A stretch of 64,000 nt of DNA from Planoprotostelium fungivorum. Lineage: Eukaryota; Evosea; Variosea; Cavosteliida; Cavosteliaceae. Numbering within the stretch: the first letter of the stretch is position 1; every line of letters starts with the position of its first letter. Location of the stretch: contig MDYQ01000463.1 of the NCBI GenBank assembly GCA_003024175.1, positions 1 to 64,000 of the forward strand, written 5' to 3'. Position numbers and translations under genes: made by a program. This document shows, in pieces, positions 1-10,900 of this stretch. The notes under the pieces were generated by a model, which did no database searches, was not told where the DNA came from, and saw only the letters and a program-made list of their open reading frames with translations.

Positions 1-146
1 TCATATCGTATCTCCGATTTCGAGATCAGACTGATCTTACTTCCAATGTATGGGATTCCGCCGCTCATGACCACAGAACCCTCGTGGTGTCTATCAGACT
101 GAGCTAGTGGATGCTGTTATAGAGGATGATTCGTCCGAGGATGCCT
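1..146 (+). CDS. Possible 3' end of an unidentified gene
   Basis: A reading frame is open from base 1 to about base 105 on the plus strand. A second, acidic stretch ending in D-S-S-E-D-A and a TAG lies just downstream and could be a last exon. I recognise no family. Bases 147-487 hold no gene I can support, only low-complexity sequence and the 3' flank of the minus-strand AP-5 gene. The call rests only on openness and is weak. Confidence 0.2.
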
Positions 147-487
147 AGAATCCCTCTCTCTCTTTTACATCCGGAAATGACGTCACATTTACACACCGGC
201 CTCCATTTTTTATAGCTATCTATTGGCAGCAGCGCTGGCTTACGTCTCTTCTCAAGGGAGAGAATTGAGATGGTTGTGATGAGATGAATTCGTTATTGGA
301 TGTGTGGAATGTCTTTGTGTGAGGATGATTGTGTCACGGTGGATCATCATCATGATGTATCGATCGATCGAACCACTCTGTGTTTCGTCTTTCATAAAGA
401 TGAAGTGAGAGGATGAAAATAAAACGAAACTGTATGAGATAGAAAGAAGATGTGATGTATGCATCTTCTTAACAGAGACCCATCCCT

Positions 488-3400
488 TTATAGATCCAGA
501 GGGTCAACACCCAGACGACTCAACACATCATCCACGTAAGGCAACAACCTCCAATGATCCGTCCTGATGTCGATCAACGTGAACGTCTCTTCCACGTCAA
601 ATTTGAGCAAGAGGTGATGCTTGGGCGGTAGAAACACCGCCGCCTTCTCTTCTCCTCCTGTTCGACTCAGTATCCGCCTCTAAAGAGTCATCACCTCTCA
701 TCATGAACTGCGAAAAGTCTTTCAAATTCCTTCGAACGACTTCCTCTCTGGTATCTAAGCGTTTGACCGACCTCGCTGCCTCTCTTCCCTCCATCTCGTC
801 ACACTTCTCCCACAGCTCTCCAAACAGTCTCTCTACCTCCTCCTCCGCCTGGAATCTTCAGAGAAAGATCTTCCCGCGCTCCGGCCTCTCACCGCATCGG
901 GGGGCAACCTCAGGGGTAAGAAGAAGTCGTCAAAGTCCAGTGGAAGAGGTGGTAGACTACAACTGCCTCTCTCAGAGTTGGTCAATGTGAACGTGCAAGT
1001 GGTCTGTACAATCGATGGTAGTGGATCCACTGGAACAATCAACACTTCGATCAGGTAGCGGTGAGGGAAATCTCCTGTAAACCTTGAGCTTGTACGGTCA
1101 CGTGATTACGTACGGGGGCGAGCCTCGGGGTGTCGCATTAGTATGGGAACGAGTACGGGTTGTACGTCTTCAAAGTGTTTCGACCGGTCGAATTTCAATT
1201 CGAGCGTAATGATGCGATCGATCGTTGTAGATGGAGACTGCAGGTACAGATCAGCGTTGATGACGTGTGATGACGTGGCAATGTGTACCTCTGAAGGAGA
1301 GAATTGAATGTGAAAGAGTTTCTTGATGCTCCACGTGTTATTTTCCAGATACTGCAGGTAGGTTCTAAAGATGGTCGGTGTGAAATTTCCGTTACATTTC
1401 TCACTTGATGTCGTGGTGAGATGTCTTAACGACATCCATCTCTCTACTTCTGACCGTCTCGACGGGCCATCTCGTCTGCAGGAGTGTCAGAATGAGATAA
1501 AAGTAGAACGAAGAGAAATAAAATGGAATAAAACGAGAGGTCACATCTCTGTGGGGTACGAGGCACAGTAGAGAAGGATAATCGCGAACGCCCATCATCT
1601 CTCTCGGTCTAATTTTAGTCGCAGATACGTAAGAGGCTACCCCACGTCAGAATCGAAATTTCATCGGAATCTCACCGGTATCCTTCGACGAGATCGACGA
1701 GAAAGATCCGAGAATTTTCTTGTTCTTGTCGTGAGAAGAGTGAGTCAATAGCCTCTTCAAGAAGTGAGCTCTGTCTCTGATCTCTATGTCCTTGTTCAAA
1801 GTCAATCAGCTGTACGTATGGGGAGAGTGATGACACCTGATAGTAATCGGAGAGGAAGGAGAGGAGGGTGTGGAGGCTGTTGAAGATGTATTCGCTGGGA
1901 AATGTCTTCAGACAGACCTGTGGAATGTCACACATTTCAATCATGATGATCGACGATGGAAGATGATCATGATGGTGATGTCATTCATGATCAATGATGA
2001 TGTGATGGATGATGATGTGATGATCAGATCCTGATGATGGATGCTGATGAATACCCTGCACGTCTCCAATATTCGATGACCGAAAGCCCACGAGTGATCT
2101 TTGACATCTCTCCGTCTCAACATTGCACTCAGTCCATTCACCATACCCTGTCTACGTAAGGCGACTTCTCCACGAGATTTCAACTTACGTTTCCGGGTGC
2201 CTGAGGTTCTGAACATACGTATTGAATGATATCGATGTAAGAGACCAGATCATTTGGAGGTAAGAGTGACATGGCATCGCCCAGATTAACACACAGAGAC
2301 GTATCCATACGTACCTGTAACGGTGAGGTGGAGTTGTAGACGAGCGATACCTGACTGTTCTTGTGTGGAACGAATAATTGTCTCGTTGTAGATAGACAGA
2401 GGTGAGGAACGGGTCTCGTCTGCAGGGTGGTGAAGATTTGGGAGATTTTCTGTGAGATTTCGATGAAATTTCTTCCGAACTGAGGTCGGTTCATCATCGT
2501 GTCGACGATATACCTGGAAATTTCTCAGAATTTTCTCGTCGCGAACGGAGGCACCTCTGTACATCGGAGAAAAGTATGGGAAATTTCAGCATCAATAAGA
2601 GGAGGTAATGGAAGACGATGGCAACCGTTGTAGACTGAGATGACCACAATTCGTAACCTTTCAGACACTTCAAGACCTGACCTACTGTCATCCTCTCGAT
2701 GTTTCCTCGAAATTTCACCTCCAGCAGTTGTGCCGTAGGCAAGATCGTCTGTTCATCGGACAGGAAACATTCGATCAGTGCAAATCTAGTTTTCATTGAG
2801 TTCTCACTCGATTTTCCACTCACATCTTCGTGTATTTGAGTTGTAGAGGATCGAACGTGGTGGGGTAGAAATTGGGATACATGGGATTCAGTTGTAGTGC
2901 AGATCTGCGATGACGTAATATGACGTCATCAGCACGATTGCAGCCGCGGGGGTTCGATTCTACAACGAGCCCATTACGAAACGGAAAATCCAAGAAAATT
3001 CTGACGCTGAGCGATCGCTGCTCTACGGACCTTCCACGAGTGAGTGACCGTACGTACGGTACGTACGTGAATTTTCTTCTGGATCACTTGTACTCACATG
3101 GTGGAGATCTTTGTGAAGTGGAGGAGACGGGAGACCAGGGACTCTTGTTGCTCTGCCGTGAATATTTCGGGAAAATTCAAATGCATGAGAAGTATGTCGT
3201 GAAACAAGAGAAGATGATGACAAGAAGAATATCTCCAAAAGTGATGCTGAAAGGCCTGACCTGAGTCAGAACTGTCGACGTCGACACATCAGACTCTACC
3301 TCCCTAGGAAGGTCACACAAGTACACAAAGGGCAGCATGCGACTGAAGACATAAGAGATACCCCATTGGTTCAACGTGGTACCACACGAATCCATCAGCA

Positions 3401-4742
3401 GGGCCAGACACCTCGTGATCTCCTTGTGATGCGTCAGGAGAAATGATGACGTGTGATGACGTCATCACATTGTACACGGGCTCGGGAAACCTCTTGGTCA
3501 CTTGTCCGTCGGGAGAATTCTCGGAATCTTCTGCGGGGCGTTGGCACCAAAACGGAGGATTCAAATTTCGAACGTCACCTGACGTGACGCCGGCGGCGTA
3601 GACGGATAGAGGTAAAGGAGGGATGATCTGGGATGGAAGACTGAACGGAATTTCAGGTGGAAACAAAGTCACAAAGTGTGCAACCGATCGACTCATCTAC
3701 AACGTGGTCGTGAGAATTGAATAAACGATTTTTCTTCACCAGGAGAGTGCGATGATGAAGCAGGAGGGAGAAGAGGGAGAGGTAAGATTGTATGGCGTGA
3801 GTTGCTTCACTCTCGCAGTATCGAAACAATCGGCCCAGTGTCCCTCCCTGTGACATGATGAACATACCGGCGATGATTAGATGTTCATGATGTTGGAGAT
3901 GTATAGCGATGAAGAGACGTGGATGATGAAATGTGTTCATATAGAGGACGCACTGTCGAGTTTGTGATGGAAGATGAGGATGATTGTGTGGAGTGGACTG
4001 GTGAATTGTGAGGGGAGATAGAGACTTCGCTGGGAGGTATGTCGTTTCCACACAGTAGTCCGGGGAAATTCAACTCCAGTTCATGAAGACACTGGCAAGC
4101 CTTACATGGATCAGATGGTGTGATGAGAATAATCGACTGACCGTCTCTCGGTACTCTCTATCGTTACCAACACTGATATTGTCTATGATTTCCAGGAAGA
4201 GGGAGACTAATGACTCTAGATGTCTGGGATATCTCGTGAGACAATCACCCTCGATCATCATGGTCGTTAGAGTGACCAGTATCTGTCACATCAGATGAGA
4301 GATCGATCCGCGGATAGACTGTACCTGACATGGTACTTGACAAGAGGAGATTGCATTTTGATTCGAAGAAAAGAGTGATGCTGAAGATTCTGCGGGTTGT
4401 TGTAGGATGCCACGCAGACCTATCCATACGGACTCAAACCTGATCGAAAATGGGTGATGTGAAATCGATGATTCTCTCCAACTGTCGGTCGAACGGTACT
4501 CACTGATCAGATTGTTCAACAATCGCTCTTGGATGTTGCTGAAAACAATAGAGGATGTTGAGACGAAGCCAATCATCTCTTTCTTGTCGATTGAGGAACA
4601 CATTCAACAGCTGTATGACATCTTCTGCCTTCAAACCGTTCTGGATACGAAGCAGGAGCTCTTCCTTGTCCTTCTTTTCCATCGCGATGACGATCGTGTC
4701 ACCGCAAAGCCGGTTGTAAATTTGTGAATAAAATGGGCACAA
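488..4742 (-). CDS. AP5B1: AP-5 adaptor complex beta-1 subunit
   Basis: This is the large beta subunit of the AP-5 adaptor complex, which acts at late endosomes and lysosomes. About ten exons with very short introns are read on the minus strand. The C-terminal part is most telling: I-I-T-L-E-L-K-F near 1190 matches the Y-S-L-E-L-R-F motif of animal AP5B1. The segment L-D-F-D-D-F-F-L-P-L near 900 matches its F-A-D-L-F-L-P-F block. The end, R-T-D-H-W-R-L-L-P, matches R-T-D-D-W-A-V-L-P. The N-terminal helical repeats (R-D-D-W-L-R-L-N near 4560) also align in character with the human protein. The start could be the first ATG (4742) or an internal ATG at 4682. Exact exon borders in the middle were not all resolved. 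The identity follows from motif recall, not from a search. Confidence 0.75.
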
Positions 4743-4892
4743 CGTTCCCTTTCAAATAGAAGGACATCCAAAAGGTCCAAATACAGAAAAGATGGCTATG
4801 AGAGAGCAGAATAACCAACACACCTAACAACGTTTCCAGAACAATCACACAAGAAACAACCTCACACGCTGTACAACAAATTCGATCGTAAG

Positions 4893-6280
4893 GCAGCTCA
4901 TGAAAGAATTGCTTCGACAACACTGCCCAAGGTCTCTCACCTAAAGCCAGAATTAGAGAGGGAGTACAACAAGGACACGACACCATTCCTACTCTTCAGC
5001 GTCTCAATGAGATATGAGAAAGAAAGCATTCTCAATTCACAAGATGTTTATGACCGTCATCTCACACGATGCACTCAGATTTCATTTTCCTTCAACGTCT
5101 TTTGAAAATAAAAGTAGGTGGATCGAGTGATCGATCTCCTCCTTCTGAACTCGAGCAACTTGTTCAGATCGTACTCATCGTCTTCCAGCTGCATCACCGT
5201 TCGGACGATCTGCGAGAGCTGTCGGAATCAAAAGACACAAGCAGAGAAGAGAAAGCGAGAGGAAGAGAATGGAGAAACATGTATGTATCGAATTGGTGAA
5301 TCATGTTGATGTCCCACAATCGAGCAATCACGCTTTCTTTCTTTTACTGAATTGAAGCACCCCGAAAAACGAATTAAGACCATGATGCGACATCTAGTCG
5401 CAGTATACGGCAACGAAGAGGTCGAGTTGATGCTGAGCTTCTGGTCCAAAAATTACGGGGAGAAAGTGCTGCCTCCCACAGAGAGCGTGAGCGTTCTCAA
5501 CATCTTTCAATCGTTCAACTCATCGTCATGAACACCTTCATCACTCTGTCATCGTCTGTTGATCATCATCGTCTCTTAGCTCGAGAGGAGACACGAGTTA
5601 CTGGAAGGTTGGACTGGAAACTTTTTTGAGACGATGAATTCTGACGATAGAAGGTCACTCCAATGTCAAAGATCAAGGTGTATCACGAATTCATTCCTCT
5701 GCATCTCGTCGGTCTGTATGTGTGCAAAGAGCAATCAGGTCAGGACACGTGTCGTGGTCATTTGAGTGGATTGTTAAACAATAAATTTTTCATGATGTTC
5801 CCCGTCGATCATCTCGTCTAATCATCTCCGCCTCAATTACGACTCTGTTCAACAGCTGAACACATTCTACAAGTCCCTCGCCTGGTTCCATCCTTCTTGC
5901 TGTTTCGACACTCAGAGCTCACGTAGGTCTAATCCATTTCTATGGTGTGATACACTTTGGAAAGACTTCTCATCCCCTCTAAAAGATACTCAGTACAACG
6001 AGATCATCAGGGCACCGATGCATTCGAAACACCGCTCCTGACACGTGCACATCTTGGTGAATGTTCTAAACAAACAAACAAAGTTGAATATTGTTGATGA
6101 ACCAAACGATGAACATAAGATTACTTACAGCATGGGTTCAACAGTTGTTTTGACAGCTTCAGATCTAAGTTAAGAGACCCACATCTCGCGTCAGTGAGAG
6201 ATATCTTCTCGACCTATTATCCAGCCTCTATCAAGAAAGAGTGGCCCATCATCGCTCCCGATGCAGCGAGATTCGACTGA
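4893..6280 (+). CDS. Unidentified multi-exon protein-coding region
   Basis: Several protein-like open stretches follow one another on the plus strand: about 4893-5078, 5358-5530, 5663-5815, 5835-5935 and 6128-6280. They are separated by short gaps that look like introns. The second contains M-M-R-H-L-V-A-V-Y-G-N-E-E-V-E-L and the third starts with an ATG at 5663. The last ends A-P-D-A-A-R-F-D before TGA at 6280. The residue mix looks real, and the opposite strand is not better. I could not join all segments in one frame, so this could be one gene, two genes or a decaying gene. No family is recognised. Bases 6281-6500 are the leader of the next gene. Confidence 0.4.
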
Positions 6281-6500
6281 ATTGCGAAATTTCCATCTAC
6301 ACTCCACGAAATTTACTGCCTCTTAATGAAATATGAATCTATCTCTCATTCCGTATGGTTAACACAAGAACCTCGTTATCATCTCCCACCACGTTCACCA
6401 CACGAGTTTTCTTCTGCTGGGCCCTCTGAGGCAGCGCTTCGAGCAGCATCACAATCACAGACACCAACACCTACACACGAGCACTATTTATTCAACAATA

Positions 6501-7476
6501 ATGGTCACCAAGACTCAACCAGGCAGCAAGACGACCGTGATGGGAAAGATCAAGTCCGCCTTCGTGGACGACAACGGAAACCGCCGACACCTTCTTCCTC
6601 GTCATCGCATCCCCTCCCCTCCACCCCAACCCGCTTCATCTTCTTCATCCAACTACCTCCTCAGCTCCCCGATGACCGGAGATCAGTTCTCCAATCAGAG
6701 ATTATCTCTGAAGCCCACTCAAGAGCTGATGTCCGAGAGACAATTTCCCTCTACCCTCTATGAGGACCCGTCCGCACTGGTTGGTCCAACTCTTCTGGTT
6801 GAAAAGGAGAGACCTCACAGCATGACCTTCGAGCCGGTCAACTACGAGACCGTAGAGAAGCCGATCGTCATCCAAGAGAAGATCCATCCTATGGAGAAGG
6901 AAGAGATTCAACCCGGTGAGCTTCAATCATGATCCGATCTCATTTGACTGTCTGATAGTTATCTATCGTGAGAGGGAGCAGCTGGATGTGAAGCAGATCA
7001 CTCAACTTTTGCACGAGACCGAGATCAAGCCAACCACCGTGGAGTCCAGAGAGTTGGCCCCTGAGGTCCGCGAGCCCATCGTAGAGCGCGGCGAGCCCAT
7101 CTCGGAGAATGTGATCCTCCCATCTACTCAAGTCGATGATGTCATTCGCACCCAAGTGATTCACGAGCCCATTGTCAACGAAACGTGAGGAGATCGACTC
7201 TTCGTGCCACATGTTGACATCTCAAACAGGATCAAGAAGACCATCATCGAAGAAATCCAGCCCGTCTTGGAGAGAGACATCATCAGACCCACCATCGTTC
7301 TCCACACTCAACCTATCTACGAGAAGATCATCGAAGCACCCATTGTCTACCGAGAGGTATTGCAAGTGAAGGAGTTGGGCACCAGACACTCTGGACAGTT
7401 AGAGAAGGATGTTCTCTTCACCACCAACCCCATGAGCCCCTCCATGATCGGCAGAGCTTCGCCCATCACTGTCTAA
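6501..7476 (+). CDS. Repetitive Pro/Glu/Ile/Val-rich protein
   Basis: Three exons (6501-6915, 6959-7184, 7230-7476) encode 295 residues. Both introns are short (43 and 45 nt) and use GTGAG donors. After an N-terminal region rich in Ser and Pro, the protein consists of degenerate repeats of the type P-I-V-x-x-E-x-I-x-P, for example I-I-E-E-I-Q-P-V-L-E-R-D near residue 220. It also has P-I-Y-E-K-I-I-E-A-P-I-V-Y-R-E-V. No signal peptide or membrane segment is visible. Such regular hydrophobic/acidic/proline repeats recall cytoskeletal proteins like alveolins and some conserved fungal repeat proteins, but I make no firm assignment. The first ATG after an in-frame break was chosen as start. The short non-coding stretch to 7656 contains the duplicated tRNA flank described separately. 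Confidence 0.7.
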
Positions 7477-7529
7477 GATAGGGGAACAGATGTTATTTAT
7501 AAACCTCTATTTATTATCTAGTCATGTTT

Positions 7530-7656
7530 AGACGCACTTGACGCTGTGTACTCGGCGTTCGGGCTGATTGTAGGAGGACAATTTTTAACTCCGCGAATTT
7601 TGTCGAATATCGAACAAAATCGTTTACTTCTCGCAGGCTGTACAGGAAAAAGATGA
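7530..7656 (-). repeat. Duplicated 3' flank of tRNA-Leu, copy 1
   Basis: The roughly 125 bp downstream of this tRNA-Leu resemble the 3' flank of the tRNA-Leu at 44754. Shared words include GCACTTGA-GCTGTGT, GGCTGATTGTAGG, GCGAATTTTG and CGAATATCGAAC. The tRNA and its flank were therefore duplicated as one unit. Confidence 0.8.
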
Positions 7657-7738
7657 TGCATCCTATGGGACTTGAACCCATGCTCCCGAAGGAACCGCCG
7701 CCTTAAGACGGCGCCTTAACCAACTCGGCCAAAGATGC
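7657..7738 (-). tRNA. tRNA-Leu (anticodon AAG)
   Basis: The 82-nt sequence folds as a type II tRNA. It has a 7-bp acceptor stem (GCATCTT with AGGATGC), a GCC/GGC D stem, a CCGTC/GGCGG anticodon stem with loop TTAAGGC, a long variable arm and a GGTTCAA T loop. The anticodon AAG reads CUU. An oligo-T stretch follows after about 7 nt and would serve as Pol III terminator. The 5' leader TCGGCCAAACACGAA is shared with four other tRNA-Leu copies in the window. Confidence 0.95.
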
Positions 7739-7963
7739 TTCGTGTTTGGCCGACATGAAGCAGGCATTCATATATTGCCAGAATCGTAAATTGTTTTACA
7801 GAGGAGGGATGCACATGTTTCTCCCCCGGCAGAAACGGCCTTTCCTTTGCCCCAAAGTGTTCGATTTTTTTTCAAATCATGTCACGTGATTTAATTTACA
7901 ACTGCCATTTCGTAGAGGAACACAGAGCACATAAAAGTGAAGAACTGGGAAGAGCTCAGCGAT

Positions 7964-10900
7964 ATGGACGGAAGACACCCTGTACATTCCATACAGGAGG
8001 AAACGTTCGAATCAAATCCGCACCACAATAACAAACGCACACCCCCATCCAAATCATTCGGGAGTTCAATTTGGGGCAGACTATTCGTCTTAAATTGGCA
8101 TCAGGTGATGGACATATACAATAATCATGTGTTGTTGTCAATGTTATCCATAAGTCCACCATCAGCCCGATCTTGCCTAACGACTGTAAAGATCAAGACA
8201 TCTAAAGCACGATTTTTCTTGGCCGGTTTCGCAGTTTTCATTGTCGTGCTACTCGTCGCCCTCTTAATTTCTCTTTTCAAGTATGCTGCCCTCGCTTTTC
8301 TAAAGATGGCTGAATTGGAGACCGGCGAGGTGACCCATTCAGATGACCATCTCACTGCATTCCATCCGCACTCCACCATCTGACGTCACGATCAGGTCGA
8401 TGTGGAGATAACTTCCTTTTGGGGTATGAATCACACTCAAGTGAGTCTGCCCGGTCCATCATGCTCTTGCCTCTACCCTTGTCGTTCTAATCTGATGATG
8501 ATTCGCATCGATCTGATCATCATTAGGTTCGCCTGACTATGAACGACACCGCGCATAATTATTCCGCCCCCCGTTTCTCAGGTGATCGTCGACGTAGAAA
8601 TTTCACACAATATTCACATCATCAGGTTGGATCAACGTGTATCCCTCCAGCGTATGCCCCAAGACTGTGTTCTACAACGCGACATATTCGAACAGCACCG
8701 TACAATCGTTCAACATGACGCTGGACCCTTACAATGCCACTTGGCCGTACATGGGCCTCAACGGCTCCGAACCGTGAGTTTTCATCGGGATTTCATCTGA
8801 AATGCACGATATCCAATGATACACACGTTATGACGTATGATGACGTATGCAGGTGCGTGTACGATAAGAAGAATTGCTTCTCTTATCTGTGCAAAGCTGA
8901 CGGGGGAAATCTACCAACTGTCTTACACCTTTACGATTCAGACATGGAGAACACCATGGGTGCAGGGAGAGGTGATCACGCGATCGTTTCATCGTGTTGA
9001 AACCGTGTGTAGAGTGGGCGAAGAGAGGGGTGAAGCCTCCCGATAAAGGAAAGGCCATTCTATCACCATCTGCTGCACAATATCTACAAGTGATCTCTTT
9101 CTCTTTCATTTTCGATCTCATCTACAATCTGTTCTTCTCTCACTCGATTTCACATCCTTTCAATTCTGCATTTCATTCCATATCGTATTTCATTCTATAA
9201 TAAATTTTGCGTTCATTTCCATGCGTTGAATCGATTCAAAAGGTGAAAGCGGGCGATCTGGTCTATCTACAAATCGACGCGTACGATTACCTGGGCTTTG
9301 CTTGGTGGTCACGCATGCCGGAAAAATCACGGAAATTGAACCAGGACCCCGACAATGGTGACGACAAATTGAAGGAAATTTACAAGAAGTGGCTGGAAAG
9401 CCAGGGTAAATCCGTACAGAAACCCGACACTCGAATGTACTACAGTCAGGTGATCCATCCATCTACAACGGCTCAATTGATTGAAACCCTCAGGTCTACC
9501 TCCCCGTCGTCGTCGATCAGGTTTGATCGTGAAATTTCATAGAAATCTCACCGTCGACAGATATTAGACCCGGGCACAAAATTCGCGTCAGACAGGAATA
9601 CGATCATGATGGATCTACAACACTTCCACTCTCACTTCACCCCATTCATCCATCCAAAAATTCCACAAGGAAACGTCAATTCCTGGAAACAAGTAAAACT
9701 CTGGGAATATTCTCAATCGGTCATCTTCAATCTGCCACCCGCAGATCGGGTGGACGTGTACATACAGAGGTGAGGGTTTAGGGTTTACGCGGCATAGGTC
9801 ACGTGATCAAAGATGACATGAAGAGATGCTGATCGGGACAGCTATGATGATGCCGCCGCACAAGTTTCGCATTTTGCATCCGAGATATCTTACAAATTGG
9901 GTTTCCCTCTCATCGACTCCACCTTCCCCGTCATCGAGTGAGGCTCGTTGTAGATCGAATTTTCACTGAAATATCCCAGATCCATGAAGCAGACCAGCTT
10001 CATCGGCATGGTGTTGAATCTCGTTCTAAATTTAGTCATCGTCATTCTATTGTGCCTGGCCTCCCTGTTGATCTACAGCGTCCTCACCATCGATCTCACC
10101 TCCAGAGGATTCGAACTGGCCGTATTGAGGAGGTGATGGCGTCATCTACATCGTTGTAGATTGACGTGAGATAGCTCCGGCATGTCGAACCCGAGGTTAC
10201 TCTACCTCCTCGGTCTCAAATGTACGTCATCATCGTTTCCCGCGCTCGTTCTTGGAATCGTGGCGTCCCAATTATTGATGGCGGTGGCCGTACATTTCTT
10301 TGAAAAATTGACTTTCATGAAACTGACCTACTGGCTGTCTTACAAGGCCGTCATCACATCTGTAGCCCTGGGTGAGAAGATCAAAATACTTGAAATGTGG
10401 ATTCATCTCATTTCTATCCTTACAGCCATCATCATACCGACAATTTCTTCGATTTTTCCGATACGAAGCGTTATGAGCCAATCCATCTTCGAGGCCATCG
10501 ATAAATCCCGCTCGAAGGTGAGATTTGAATTTCAAATTTCGAAACTGAACAAACGTGCAGTCCAGCGGTGTCGTCTACAAGATCGACCGCAGCGAGAAGC
10601 AGCACGATCGCCGAACACCATTTTTAATCGGTTTTATTCTTTTTCTCTTCGGATTCTCCGTCTATTACGTCTTTCCCATGGCCCTCTTGTCCATGTCACT
10701 CGGCATCCTCGGTGAGTCTTTCGAAATTCAAATTTCCCGCCCAAATAACGGTCACAGGTGATGTCTTCCTGGCGATCATTCTGGGCATGATATTCGGACT
10801 GGTCTGTTTATCTCTCAATCTACAAGGCGTAACCGAACGTACCATTCTCAAGGTCCTCTTAGTTTGGTGGGAAGCCACACCAGTCATGAACATCACCCTG

